Positions 17,632 to 25,943 of a stretch of DNA of 43,790 bases are shown here, in pieces; the stretch's first letter is position 1; every line of letters starts with the position of its first letter. The stretch is from an uncultured Clostridium sp. GTDB taxonomy: Bacteria > Bacillota > Clostridia > TANB77 > CAG-508. The translations under genes were made by a program, and so were the position numbers. Under the pieces are notes generated by a model that saw nothing but the letters and a program-made list of their open reading frames with translations, was not told the DNA's origin and did no database searches. The stretch is from NCBI GenBank assembly GCA_948470605.1, contig CAOKPI010000012.1:1-43790 (forward strand). Direction: 5' to 3'.

Positions 17632-17666
17632 TATTACTTATTTAAGCCGTGAATGTAACAATGCTT

Positions 17667-20463
17667 TTAATAATTTTTATAACAAACATTCAAATCCACA
17701 TTTCCTACGATTCCATTCACTCTTCCTGAACTAGTATATTGCCACATATCATAATTATATTTATAATCTGTTTTCTTAGTGGTACTTCCTGTATAATGTG
17801 CCACCCAAATATCATAACCTCTTAATTGATTCATATCTAAATTATTATAAAACCAATCTCTACTAGCATAAATAGCTGGTGTATAGCCTGCCTTTCTAAT
17901 CGTATCACAAAATGCTTTACACACTGCTGTTCTAGTTGCCACATCTAGCCTGTCTGCTCTTCCTGCTCCACCATTTGCCGTTTCTGTATCAATCGCAATT
18001 GGATAAGTAACTTTAACCCCATATCTTTTCACTAAATTCAATACATAATTTGCTTCTTGCACCGCTTCTGTTGTATTAACTGCTTGTGTAAAGAAATACA
18101 AACCAATCGGAATGCCATTTGCTTTTGCCCCCATCACATTTCTAGCAAATCCGAGTATCTGTGTTAAGCGAACCAGAAGAACCATATCCTCTAAATCCAG
18201 CCCTTATCATAGCAAAATCCGAATACGTAGTTCTACTTACATTCATCCAATTAATCGCATTTTGATAGAAACTTACATCAATTCCATTTTTCTCATTTAT
18301 TTTATTTAATTTAAATTGTTGTGCTACTGCACCATTTCCCTTATACACTTGTACATTCGTTCCATTAGCAGTTTTATTATTTACAACATCTAAATAAAGT
18401 CCTGTTGCTTTTGATTTAATTCTATAATAGCCATTTCCTACACTTTCAAAAGACCATTTTTGACTATCTATATTCTTATCAGTAGCTTGTACCACATTAT
18501 TATTGCTATTTACTGTCAATACTTTTTTAGAATGTTTTGCTGTAATTTTATAATAGGTATTGTCAATCGCTCTAATATTAAAAATTTGTTGACTAACATT
18601 TACTTTATCCCATATTTGTAAATTAGCATTTTCATCATAAGAACCACCAGAAATATCTAATGCTTTACTATTATTTTGTCTCATAACAATTTGATAATTG
18701 CTATTATCTATCATTTTTATCTTGTTAAATTTGAACTTTTGTGCTTTGGTAGCATTTCCTGTATATACTTGCACATTGGTTCCATTGGCTGTACTTGCTG
18801 CTGCTACATCTAAATATAATCCAGAATAAGCTCCTATTATGTAAAAATATCCATTTCCGGCATCTTTCAATACCCATTTTTGAGCATTGGATTGATTACT
18901 AGCATATTGAGCTACATTGGTACCATCTATTTTCCCATTCCCTGCTATATCAAATACTTTATTCGAATGAAGGGCTTTTATTTCATAATATTTTCCTGTG
19001 CTATTGTATGTAATTTGAAATTTCTGTTGCTGTACATTTTCAGAATTCCATATTTGAAGGTTAGCTCCATTGTTAGTAGAACCCCCTGAAATATCTAATA
19101 CTTTATTTCCATTTAAAGCAGAAGATATTTTATAAATTCCATTTTCTAATACTTGTCCACATGTTATATTATTTATTTTTTCAAATTTGAATTTCTGTGC
19201 TTTGGAATTATTTGCTTCATAAACTTGGATATTGGTTCCATTTCTGGTAGAAGCTCCACTTACATCTAAAAATAGATAATTACATTTTGAAATAATGGAA
19301 TAATAGCCATCACTCGTTTTTTGGATAATCCATTGTTGTGCTTTTGATTTGTTTTTTTGATATTGTTGTACATTCGTACCATTGTTTTGCCCTGCTCCTG
19401 CTACATCTAGTACTTTGTCAGAATGAAAAGCAGTTATGGTATACGCTTTTAATTGACTATCATAAGACACTTGGAATTTTTGATATTGTCTTCCTTTATC
19501 TCCTATTTGTAAATTAGCTGTATTTGTAGTTTTTCCACCATCTATCGTTAATGCTTTTTTATTGGATAAGGCAGAAGAAATATAATACATTCCTTCTTCT
19601 ATTGTTTTTTCTGATTTAGGTGCTTCTACTTTTTCAAATTTGAATTTTTGTGCATCTGTGTTATTTCCTGTATATAATTGAATATTTGCTCCTGCTATTG
19701 CTTTTCCTCCAGGAATATCAACATACAATCCGTTACATTTAGAAATAATAGAATAATAACCATTTCCAGCATCTTTCAAGATCCATTGTTGTGCTGCTGA
19801 ATGATTACTACTATATTGTTGAAGAGCTGTTCCTTTTGCTTTACTAGCACCTGGAACATCTAATACTTTTTTTGAGTTTTCAAAAGTTAAAGAATAATAG
19901 CCATTATTTAGATATTTTACAATTACATTTTGACTCATATTATAATATAATTTGTTGGCTATTTTTATCTTTTTGCCATTAGCTGTCGCCTTTCCTTCTA
20001 CTTGAAATACCCTGTTCTTGTTTAATTTACTTTGGATTCGATATGTTCCATCCTCTAATGTTTTGGTTCCATTTGTATCCGTAACACTTGTTGCTTTGGG
20101 ATTATCCGTTTTCGTCTCTTTCTTTTCTTTTGATGTTATTTCTTTTGGGGGCTCCTTTTTGTTATCTTGTGTATTTGTTGTATTGGTCTTTTGAGTTGAT
20201 TGATTATCTGTATTGGTTTTATTTGTTTTTTGAGTCATTTGATTATCTGTATTCGTTTTATTGCTTCCTTCTTTTTTATCTGTATTCGTTTTCTGCGTGT
20301 TTACATTTATTTTTTCTGTCTGTGTCTTTGCTTCCTTATTTTCTGTCTGGTTTGATGTTATATTATTAGACTTGGTATTTTCATTTGCTAGATTTATGGT
20401 AGCAAAACAAATTGGAAATACCATGACTAAAACTAGTATTGTTACAATTATCTTTTTTCTCAT
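17667..20463 (-). pseudogene. Secreted ricin-type lectin repeat protein with GH25 lysozyme domain, frameshifted
   Basis: The first frame starts at 20463 after GGGGG and encodes a signal peptide, a Thr/Asn/Lys/Gln-rich linker (about residues 25-135) and four beta-trefoil RICIN units. It then enters a GH25 domain (GIDVSFYQNAINW, FAMIRAGFRGYG) and stops after NTDTRIC. The second frame supplies the rest: FARNVMGAKANGIPIGLYF, the catalytic IAIDTET, YASRDWF, DIWVAHYTG, MWQYTSSG and DLNVCY. Removing one G of the GG at 18151-18152 joins them into one protein of about 930 aa. GH25 enzymes are muramidases. The break may be a true mutation or a consensus error. If real, a lectin-only product without catalysis would be made. 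Confidence 0.85.
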
Positions 20464-20513
20464 ATTTTTACCCCCGTTATTCGTATCTTAGCATATCACT
20501 CTTACTGTAATTT

Positions 20514-21452
20514 CTACATTTTCTTCAAATTCTCTATTTGTGTATATCTTAATAATTGCAATTCATATTTTTCTCTGTGTTGTTTCACAACAGTGTCTAA
20601 GATTACTCCACATTGAGCTATAATAACAGCTAAAATCATAATCCCTGTTGCTAATACAGCAGATGGCATTTTGGTTATATATCCTGTTCTAATAAACTCT
20701 ACAATTACAGGAACTCCAACAATTAATCCTAACAGTACAAATAGCATAGAAACCATCCAGAAAAATTGACGTGGTTTAAAGTCTTTAAACATCTTGATAA
20801 TTGTTTTGATTACTTTCATTCCATCACTTACCGTATTTAATTTAGATTCACTACCTTCTGGTCTATCTCGATAAACAATTGGAATTTCTTTGATAATGAA
20901 TTTCTTATCTAATGCATGTAGTGACATCTCTGTTTCAATTTCAAACTTAGGACTTAGAACTGGCATGTTTTTAACAAATATTTTATTAAATACACGATAA
21001 CCTGTCATAATATCTTTTAAATTGGTTTTAAATGCTACATTGATTGCTTTTTTTACTAGATTATTTCCAAATTCATGGAAATGTCTCTTGTTTTCTTTTT
21101 GATAGGTTCCATTCGTTAGCCTGTCCCCTATTACCATGTCTGCTTCTCCCTTTACAACTGGCTCGATTAACTTATGTACCTCCTCTGCTGGATAGGTATC
21201 ATCTCCATCTGCCATTACATAAATATCAGCATCAATGTCACGAAACATGCTTCTTACAACATTACCTTTTCCTGGTCGATATTCACACCTTACAATAGCA
21301 CCATTTTCTTTTGCTATCTGTGCTGTTTTGTCCTTTGAATTGTTGTCATATACATATATTTCTGCTTCTGGTAATTCTTTTTTAAAATCTTTGATTACTT
21401 TTTCTATGGTTAATTCTTCGTTATAACATGGTATTAATACTGCCGTTTTCAT
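20514..21452 (-). CDS. Family 2 glycosyltransferase, dolichol-phosphate mannosyltransferase-like
   Basis: About 312 aa. An N-terminal GT-A domain (AVLIPCYNEELTIEKVI, YDNNSKDKT, metal-binding MADGDDTYPAEE, GYRVFNKIF) is followed by two C-terminal membrane helices (about residues 230-250 and 265-290). It probably charges a polyprenyl phosphate or glycolipid carrier with a sugar. The start ends at 21452, with AAAGGA about 9 bases upstream. It has its own strong promoter at 21521-21549. It is a second GtrB-type candidate for the GtrA protein at 9224. The frameshifted GH25 gene lies 51 bp downstream. Confidence 0.88.
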   Translation of the reverse strand: MKTAVLIPCYNEELTIEKVIKDFKKELPEAEIYVYDNNSKDKTAQIAKENGAIVRCEYRPGKGNVVRSMFRDIDADIYVMADGDDTYPAEEVHKLIEPVVKGEADMVIGDRLTNGTYQKENKRHFHEFGNNLVKKAINVAFKTNLKDIMTGYRVFNKIFVKNMPVLSPKFEIETEMSLHALDKKFIIKEIPIVYRDRPEGSESKLNTVSDGMKVIKTIIKMFKDFKPRQFFWMVSMLFVLLGLIVGVPVIVEFIRTGYITKMPSAVLATGIMILAVIIAQCGVILDTVVKQHREKYELQLLRYTQIENLKKM

Positions 21453-21520
21453 TTTATTCATCCTTTCCAAAAAGGTAACAATATGAACTTTTTAAACTTA
21501 CCTCTATTTTTTATGCTTCT

Positions 21521-21549
21521 ATTATATTATGAACTTGTCGAAATAGCAA
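21521..21549 (-). promoter_or_regulatory. Sigma-A promoter
   Basis: Minus strand TTGCTA, 17 bases, TATAAT, giving a leader of about 65 bases to the glycosyltransferase start. The -10 box is a perfect consensus. The rest of 21453-21708 holds no gene; a short frame encoding NLKLIAESNLKEIIIDLVMN lies near 21620-21700 and may be a degraded gene tail. Confidence 0.7.
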
Positions 21550-21708
21550 GATTTTTTCTACTTTATTTTATATTTTTGATAACTATTTAGTGGTAATACA
21601 TTTCATTTAGATTATTCATTGTCTAAAAAATTCATTACTAAATCTATTATTATTTCTTTTAGATTCGATTCTGCTATTAATTTTAAATTTCTAATTTATT
21701 ATCTAAAA

Positions 21709-21737
21709 AGCAAATGATTATTAGCTAATCATTTGCT
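21709..21737 (-). terminator. Terminator of the DUF4180 gene
   Basis: AGCAAATGATTA and TAATCATTTGCT form a perfect 12 bp stem with a 5-base loop. On the gene strand it is followed by TTTTT. It lies 17 bases past the stop codon. Confidence 0.8.
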
Positions 21738-21753
21738 CTATTATTTACATTTA

Positions 21754-22104
21754 CTATTTACTCAACATTTTTATTGCTTTCTCTTTATTTTCTGTAAAAA
21801 ATATATCTTTACCATTATTGCTTTCATATATGAAATCTTTTAATGGCTTACTTGTGTATTTTGAATAATCTCCATATATAGCAAATTTTGTTTGATAATT
21901 TATAAACTTTTGTAAAATTTCTCCCGCTAATCCTTTACTTAATATAAAGAAATCTTCTACTACCGCCTCTTTATTTAATGCTATTTTATTACAGTTTGTT
22001 TCATATTTTATAGTCATAATAAAATCAATTGCTGACTGAACATCTCTTATTATAATCTCATTACTTTTTATTATTGCTATATCATTTATAATTTTTGTTT
22101 CCAT
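21754..22104 (-). CDS. DUF4180 domain protein
   Basis: 116 aa, starting METKIINDIAIIKS. It matches my knowledge of DUF4180: an N-terminal strand pair, the EIIIRDVQSAIDFI helix, the DFFILSKGLAGEILQKF block, and the diagnostic YSKYTSKPLKDFIYESN. The family function is unknown. The start is the ATG ending at 22104, preceded by AAAGG and the AAATTGTAATTT leader. A longer frame would overlap the GNAT gene and has no ribosome site. It is the last member of the accessory array and has its own terminator. Confidence 0.85.
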   Translation of the reverse strand: METKIINDIAIIKSNEIIIRDVQSAIDFIMTIKYETNCNKIALNKEAVVEDFFILSKGLAGEILQKFINYQTKFAIYGDYSKYTSKPLKDFIYESNNGKDIFFTENKEKAIKMLSK

Positions 22105-22118
22105 TTCTACGCCTTTCA

Positions 22119-22130
22119 AAATTGTAATTT
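22119..22130 (-). repeat. Cassette leader palindrome, copy 1
   Basis: An exact AAATTGTAATTT 14 bases upstream of the DUF4180 start and just after the stop of the GNAT gene. The same core precedes several other genes in 22000-27500. Confidence 0.6.
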
Positions 22131-22135
22131 TTAGT

Positions 22136-22405
22136 TTAGCTTTCTGAAATATTATCATTAGTTTCCAATACCTTTTTCGCATAAGAACACTCTGCAATAA
22201 GATTTTTATTGCATTTTTCTGAATTTTCAATAATACATTTTACTAATGATTTTGCAATTCCTTGTCCTTGATATTTGCTGTCTACTAAAGTATGAATTAT
22301 ATTCCATGTGTCCTCTAGTTCTTTAAATTCACATTTACCAATTTCAATCTCATTATCATAAGCCACTGCCTTATTTTCTTTTTTTATAAATTTAATATGA
22401 ATCAT
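22136..22405 (-). CDS. Small GNAT-type N-acetyltransferase
   Basis: 89 aa, consistent with the short single-domain GNAT proteins (YidJ/Gtn10-like) rather than a truncation. Strand elements IEIGKCEFKELEDTW and the acetyl-CoA loop YQGQGIAKSLV (Q/RxxGxG/A) are followed by ECSYAKKVLE, where these proteins often have a conserved Cys-Ser/Pro-Tyr. The acceptor is unknown. GAGAGG lies at a normal distance from the start, with a weak version of the array leader (ACAAATGGTATTTTC) before it. It stops just before the leader of the DUF4180 gene. Confidence 0.75.
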   Translation of the reverse strand: MIHIKFIKKENKAVAYDNEIEIGKCEFKELEDTWNIIHTLVDSKYQGQGIAKSLVKCIIENSEKCNKNLIAECSYAKKVLETNDNISES

Positions 22406-22477
22406 TTTTTATCCTCTCTACAAATGGTATTTTCTATTTCACTTTTTTATAAATGCCTTCACAGGATTTGTAAGTTA

Positions 22478-22588
22478 TCAGTAATCTAATCGTTTTATAA
22501 ATCTATCAATATTTTCATTTAATATTTTTTGTTTAGCACATTTTTCTGTTGTTCCAGTTTTACTAGCATAAATAATTAAAATATTCAA
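22478..22588 (-). pseudogene. Flavodoxin N-terminal remnant
   Basis: A frame of 36 codons (possible TTG start) reads NILIIYASKTGTTEKCAKQ, the first strand and FMN phosphate loop (S/TxTGxT) of a flavodoxin. It then runs into unrelated sequence and stops. It lies 27 bases past a 4Fe-4S ferredoxin gene, a pairing common in Clostridia. The rest of the fold is deleted. Confidence 0.6.
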
Positions 22589-22615
22589 ATTTTCTTATCA
22601 TATATTTTTATTTTT

Positions 22616-22801
22616 CTACAATACCAATGCTTTTTTAGGGCAAAATTTTGAACATTTGCCACATCTTATACACTTATCATAATCTATTTTAGGTACTTCA
22701 AAATCTTTCTGACTTAATGCTCCAACTGGACAAACATTTACAGCTGGACATTTATGATTTTGAGGGCAATTCTCTATTATTATTTTTAATTTTTTCTCCA
22801 T
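22616..22801 (-). CDS. 4Fe-4S ferredoxin
   Basis: A 61 aa electron-transfer protein. The C-terminal half has a full cluster motif, CIRCGKCSKFCP. The N-terminal half has CPQNHKCPAVNVCPVG, a looser Cys set that with the last Cys-Pro can hold a second cluster. It was probably paired with the flavodoxin whose remnant follows it. The start is preceded by AAAGGAGAG and a near-exact array leader (AAATTGTAAGTT at 22820-22831). Confidence 0.85.
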   Translation of the reverse strand: MEKKLKIIIENCPQNHKCPAVNVCPVGALSQKDFEVPKIDYDKCIRCGKCSKFCPKKALVL

Positions 22802-22819
22802 AAACTTTCTCTCCTTTAT

Positions 22820-22831
22820 AAATTGTAAGTT
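22820..22831 (-). repeat. Cassette leader palindrome, copy 2 (one mismatch)
   Basis: AAATTGTAAGTT, 18 bases upstream of the ferredoxin start. Confidence 0.5.
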
Positions 22832-22836
22832 GTCGC

Positions 22837-23874
22837 TCAGATGTTATTTAGTTTTTTTGTTTCAGTTACTAACTCATCAAAGTCTGAAATATAGTTTTTG
22901 TCTTGTATAACTCTATACTTTTTATACTCATCTAAAGCCAACTTATCTGCTATTTCTCTTTTTATTTTTCCATTATCTTTTAAAATGTTATATTCGTTGA
23001 TTTTTAAGAATACTTCTAATTTTTCTTTCCATTCTTGCATTGAAATAATCTTTCCTAATTTTACTTGTCTTTCTGCATAGTCAAGATACATAGATACTAA
23101 ATTATTTAGCTCTGTAATTTCTTCTCGTGAAAGATAGTTTTTTGCTATTGTTACATCTGTTTCAAGTATTTTTCCATCTGGTGCATTCTTCCACGTTGTT
23201 AATCCCATATTTTCCTTCTTACTATCAACTCTATTATAAATTATTTCAGGAGCTGTCATTCCAGTAATTGCAAAGTGTAACTTGTTCTGAACATTCTTAT
23301 AAAATTCTTGTGTCGTTTCACTATTTTTATCATAATCAAAACTACATTCTTTGTATATATCAGTTATTTTTTGATAAAATCTTCTTTCACTTGCTTTGAT
23401 TTCTTTTATCTTAACTAATAATTCATCAAAGTAATCTTTTCCGAATTTTGGTCCATTTTTTAGCATTTCACTATTAACAACAAATCCTTTTTTTATATAT
23501 TCTTTTAAAGTTTTTGTTGTCCAAATTCTGAAATCTGTTGCTTCTTTTGAATTTACTCTATAACCAACTGCTATAATGGCATCTAAACTGTAAAAAGTTA
23601 CTTCTCTTGAAACTTTTCTAGTTCCCTCATTTTGAACTACTCTAATTTTTTGAGTAGTTCGATTTTCTTCTAATTCTCCTGTTTTAAATATATTTTGTAA
23701 ATGATATGTTATATTATTTTCTGCCACATTAAATAATTTTGACATTGACTTTTGCGTTAGCCAAAAATCTTCTTCATTGTACAAAACTTCAACAGATATA
23801 TTTTCGTTATTTTGACTTTGGTATATGATTAAATCTTTTAAATTTTCTATATTGTTCAATACTGCTAACCTCAT
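22837..23874 (-). CDS. rhuM: RhuM family protein
   Basis: 345 aa, the usual length for the RhuM family, first described in a Salmonella pathogenicity island and common on mobile elements; the function is not established. Typical parts are LYNEEDFWLTQKSMSKLFNV with a winged-helix look, ENNITYHLQNIFKTGEL, the strongly conserved SLDAIIAVGYRVNSKEATDF and WTTKTLKEYIKKGF. The C-terminal half carries the GMTAPEIIYNRVDSKKENMG block. The first ATG has a poor ribosome site. A TTG 15 bases further in, preceded by ATGAGG, may be used instead. It has its own sigma-A promoter and borders an integrase remnant. Confidence 0.88.
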   Translation of the reverse strand: MRLAVLNNIENLKDLIIYQSQNNENISVEVLYNEEDFWLTQKSMSKLFNVAENNITYHLQNIFKTGELEENRTTQKIRVVQNEGTRKVSREVTFYSLDAIIAVGYRVNSKEATDFRIWTTKTLKEYIKKGFVVNSEMLKNGPKFGKDYFDELLVKIKEIKASERRFYQKITDIYKECSFDYDKNSETTQEFYKNVQNKLHFAITGMTAPEIIYNRVDSKKENMGLTTWKNAPDGKILETDVTIAKNYLSREEITELNNLVSMYLDYAERQVKLGKIISMQEWKEKLEVFLKINEYNILKDNGKIKREIADKLALDEYKKYRVIQDKNYISDFDELVTETKKLNNI

Positions 23875-23898
23875 TTCTATTTCAAAACTATTGTTTGC

Positions 23899-23927
23899 AT
23901 TTTATAATAGAATAATTACTGTGTCAA
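23899..23927 (-). promoter_or_regulatory. Sigma-A promoter of rhuM
   Basis: Minus strand TTGACA (perfect -35), 17 bases, TAAAAT. The leader is short, about 20 bases, and fits the weak or internal start of rhuM. Confidence 0.7.
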
Positions 23928-23942
23928 TATTTTTTGTTAAAT

Positions 23943-24085
23943 TTATGTAATATATTTTCTATGTGAATTTTTTACATTGTTTTGGCTAACCATTGCATAT
24001 TCCATTGTGTATCTATCTTAATATGTCCTAGCAATTTTTGTACTCGCTCTATTGGCATACCTTTATCTATCGCCATTGTAGCCAT
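23943..24085 (-). pseudogene. Tyrosine recombinase (phage integrase) C-terminal remnant
   Basis: The first frame reads MATMAIDKGMPIERVQKLLG then HIKIDT, the region carrying the last catalytic His of XerC/D-type integrases. A frame change leads to EYAMVSQNNVKNSHRKYIT, where the Tyr is the nucleophile and SHRKYI is a common end. The N-terminus, core-binding domain and earlier catalytic residues are missing. It is a scar of an integrated mobile element. The region 23875-24261 holds this, the rhuM promoter and little else. Confidence 0.75.
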
Positions 24086-24175
24086 TTACTATATTAATTG
24101 TATCACATATATGGACGAATAAATATCTTTAAGAGAATCTTAATATTTATTGTAACTATTCTTGTAATTTATCAA

Positions 24176-24244
24176 TTACATTAGATTTGAGAAATGTCCT
24201 ATAACTCCAATAATACTTCCCAAAATGATAGACATAATTGTCAT
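24176..24244 (-). pseudogene. Possible small membrane peptide or its remnant
   Basis: A 22-codon frame encodes MTIMSIILGSIIGVIGHFSN, a single hydrophobic segment. It extends upstream in frame without a start (NGFLIA). A proper ATG with GAGGTG exists at about 24260 in another frame, so a one-base shift may have broken a peptide of about 28 aa. Confidence 0.25.
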
Positions 24245-24261
24245 TGCTATAAGAAATCCAT

Positions 24262-24621
24262 TTATTTCACCTCTTTTTTATATGTTTTATTACAATATTT
24301 ACAAGTGATTTTCATTTCATAACTAGCCACTTTCTTATCTAGTATTGTAATTAACGGCTCATTATCTTTTGGACAACAAAATCTATTTTTTATGATGACT
24401 AATTCATCATTACATTCTTGACCTGCCTCGCTATCTTCAAAATCTAATATTGCATTTCCTTGACTTCCACAGTTACATTTATATTTTAATTCTAACCTAT
24501 CATAAGTTGAATAGCATAAATAGCCTATATTTTCATTGCATTTATCACAATACATCCATCCACCATAATTAGTTGCTAATCTCATATTTATTAATTCTTT
24601 ATTTTTTAATACTCTTGCCAT
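24262..24621 (-). CDS. Zinc-ribbon protein of unknown function
   Basis: 119 aa with four Cys pairs: CDKC, CNC, RFCCP and CKYC. These suggest two zinc-binding knuckle sets. The rest is mixed strand and helix with no catalytic motif. I do not recognise a named family. The start is the ATG ending at 24621, with GAGAGGAG 8 bases upstream, six codons inside the longest frame. An exact array leader lies just before the ribosome site. Confidence 0.7.
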   Translation of the reverse strand: MARVLKNKELINMRLATNYGGWMYCDKCNENIGYLCYSTYDRLELKYKCNCGSQGNAILDFEDSEAGQECNDELVIIKNRFCCPKDNEPLITILDKKVASYEMKITCKYCNKTYKKEVK

Positions 24622-24638
24622 AACCTTATCTCCTCTCA

Positions 24639-24650
24639 AAATTGTAATTT
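24639..24650 (-). repeat. Cassette leader palindrome, copy 3
   Basis: An exact AAATTGTAATTT, 18 bases upstream of the zinc-ribbon gene and four bases after the stop of the CPBP gene. Confidence 0.6.
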
Positions 24651-24653
24651 GTA

Positions 24654-25349
24654 TTAAAGAACTGCCATAATAAAACTAATTGTAGTAAATAAGTTACAAA
24701 CACAATGAAATCCAATAGATATTCTAATATCGTTATACTTATATGCTAATATTGATGGTAGCATAAATATTACTATTCTAAATATATTATCAAATGGTAA
24801 CCAAAAGTGATATAGTGAAAAGACAACAGTTACAAATATAGGTGCTAAATAACCATATTTTTTTAGTTTATTTGTTAATACACCTCTAAAAAAGAATTCT
24901 TCTATAATAGGATAAATTATAACATTAAGTAGAAAATACATTATGCAAGTAATTATAATCATTGCATTAGAATAATTTACTAAATTACTGGAATCCCAAC
25001 TAAAATAAGAAGGCATTACTTGATTTATTTTATCAATTACATTAGATAGTAAATTATGTTCTAATGGTGTCAATAAACTCTGCATTAACCCAGCAATTCC
25101 AAATAACACTCCTATTATTAAAATTAGTTGCCACAATTTAATTTTACTTTTATTTAATAAATTATCTTTATTCTTCCAAATAATATATATTTCAAAAGGA
25201 AATAGAATTATACCAACACATATAAGAAACAATAAAAGAGATGGAATATTATTCTGCATTTTTCCTAAAAAAATATATAATAGCATTGCCATCAATGAGG
25301 GGATAAATGCTAATAATGGTACTCTTAAAAATATATTTTTTTCTTTCAT
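24654..25349 (-). CDS. CPBP family intramembrane metalloprotease
   Basis: 231 aa, six to eight membrane helices. The three CPBP (CAAX protease/bacteriocin-processing) motifs are present: IIEEFFFRGVL (EExxxR), VFSLYHFWLP (FxxxH) and GFHCVCNLF (HxxxN/B). Members process small peptides or give bacteriocin self-immunity; the substrate is unknown here. The start ends at 25349, 9 bases from AAGGAG, two codons inside the longest frame. The array leader precedes it with one change (AAATTATAATTT at 25365-25376). A second CPBP gene of different sequence lies at 26706. Confidence 0.88.
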   Translation of the reverse strand: MKEKNIFLRVPLLAFIPSLMAMLLYIFLGKMQNNIPSLLLFLICVGIILFPFEIYIIWKNKDNLLNKSKIKLWQLILIIGVLFGIAGLMQSLLTPLEHNLLSNVIDKINQVMPSYFSWDSSNLVNYSNAMIIITCIMYFLLNVIIYPIIEEFFFRGVLTNKLKKYGYLAPIFVTVVFSLYHFWLPFDNIFRIVIFMLPSILAYKYNDIRISIGFHCVCNLFTTISFIMAVL

Positions 25350-25364
25350 AAACAACTCCTTATT

Positions 25365-25376
25365 AAATTATAATTT
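25365..25376 (-). repeat. Cassette leader palindrome, copy 4 (one mismatch)
   Basis: AAATTATAATTT, a perfect palindrome here, 15 bases upstream of the CPBP start. Confidence 0.5.
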
Positions 25377-25385
25377 ATCTTTTAC

Positions 25386-25805
25386 TTAAAACCAATTTAC
25401 ATTTTCATTTCTAAATTTTGGTATATCACTATCTTCGTATGGATTATAATTATTTAAGTTACACCCAAATTCTTTTAAAAACTCTATTTTATTATCATTA
25501 GACCATCTAACAAGTGATATTCCATCAAATTCTTCTTTTTTTCCATTATTCATAGAGTCTTTAAAATACCACTCTACAATAGTTTGATTATCTTTATGAA
25601 AATATTGCTTAATATCCCAACTTAATACTTTTCCCCTAGTGTTCCACTCATTAAACCAACGTTTTAATGTATCTCTATTTTCATATCTAGGACTCCAACT
25701 TTCAACATAAATTATGCTTTCTTCAAATATATCGTCTATACCTAAATCTTTTTGCTGTAGCCACATATCAAACCATAGTCTAATTATTCTTTCTCTTTCT
25801 TCCAT
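25386..25805 (-). CDS. NTF2/SnoaL-like protein
   Basis: 139 aa of the nuclear transport factor 2-like cone-barrel fold. An N-terminal helix (IIRLWFDMWLQQKD) is followed by FEESIIYVESWSPRYENRDT, DTLKRWFNEWNTRG, HKDNQTIVEWYF and a strand with EFDGISLVRWSNDNKI. This subfamily is common in Firmicutes with unknown ligand. The ATG at 25805 has GAGGTG upstream and its own promoter at 25840-25869, followed by the variant leader. Confidence 0.8.
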   Translation of the reverse strand: MEERERIIRLWFDMWLQQKDLGIDDIFEESIIYVESWSPRYENRDTLKRWFNEWNTRGKVLSWDIKQYFHKDNQTIVEWYFKDSMNNGKKEEFDGISLVRWSNDNKIEFLKEFGCNLNNYNPYEDSDIPKFRNENVNWF

Positions 25806-25839
25806 TTTTCACCTCTACAAATTACTATCTTGTGTTTCG

Positions 25840-25869
25840 ATTATATCACAAAGGACAAACAATTTTCAA
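25840..25869 (-). promoter_or_regulatory. Promoter module P1 (repeat of the one at 27514)
   Basis: Minus strand TTGAAA, 18 bases, TATAAT with a TG-like extended -10. The block TTGTCCTTTGTGATATAATC and the following CAAGATAG-AATTTGTAGAGG recur almost unchanged upstream of the second CPBP gene. Confidence 0.7.
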
Positions 25870-25906
25870 CTTAATTACCTGTAATTTCTCGAGATGATTA
25901 TAACAC

Positions 25907-25939
25907 AAAAGATAGATAACTCACAACTATCTATCTTTT
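25907..25939 (-). terminator. Stem-loop 3' of the BclA-like gene
   Basis: AAAAGATAGATA and TATCTATCTTTT form a perfect 12 bp stem with a 9-base loop, 4 bases past the stop codon. The U-run is inside the stem. It is likely to terminate in both directions. Confidence 0.6.
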
Positions 25940-25943
25940 ATAT

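Noticed and set aside
6131..20463. Long stretches of repeated DNA that could suggest a CRISPR or satellite array
   Set aside because: The repeats follow the codons of ricin-type lectin units, about 140 aa each and diverged, with no constant repeat-spacer pattern.
23943..24085. Classical integron integrase as the driver of the cassette array
   Set aside because: The remnant resembles ordinary Xer/phage-type recombinases, and the array junctions are 12-base palindromes rather than attC sites.
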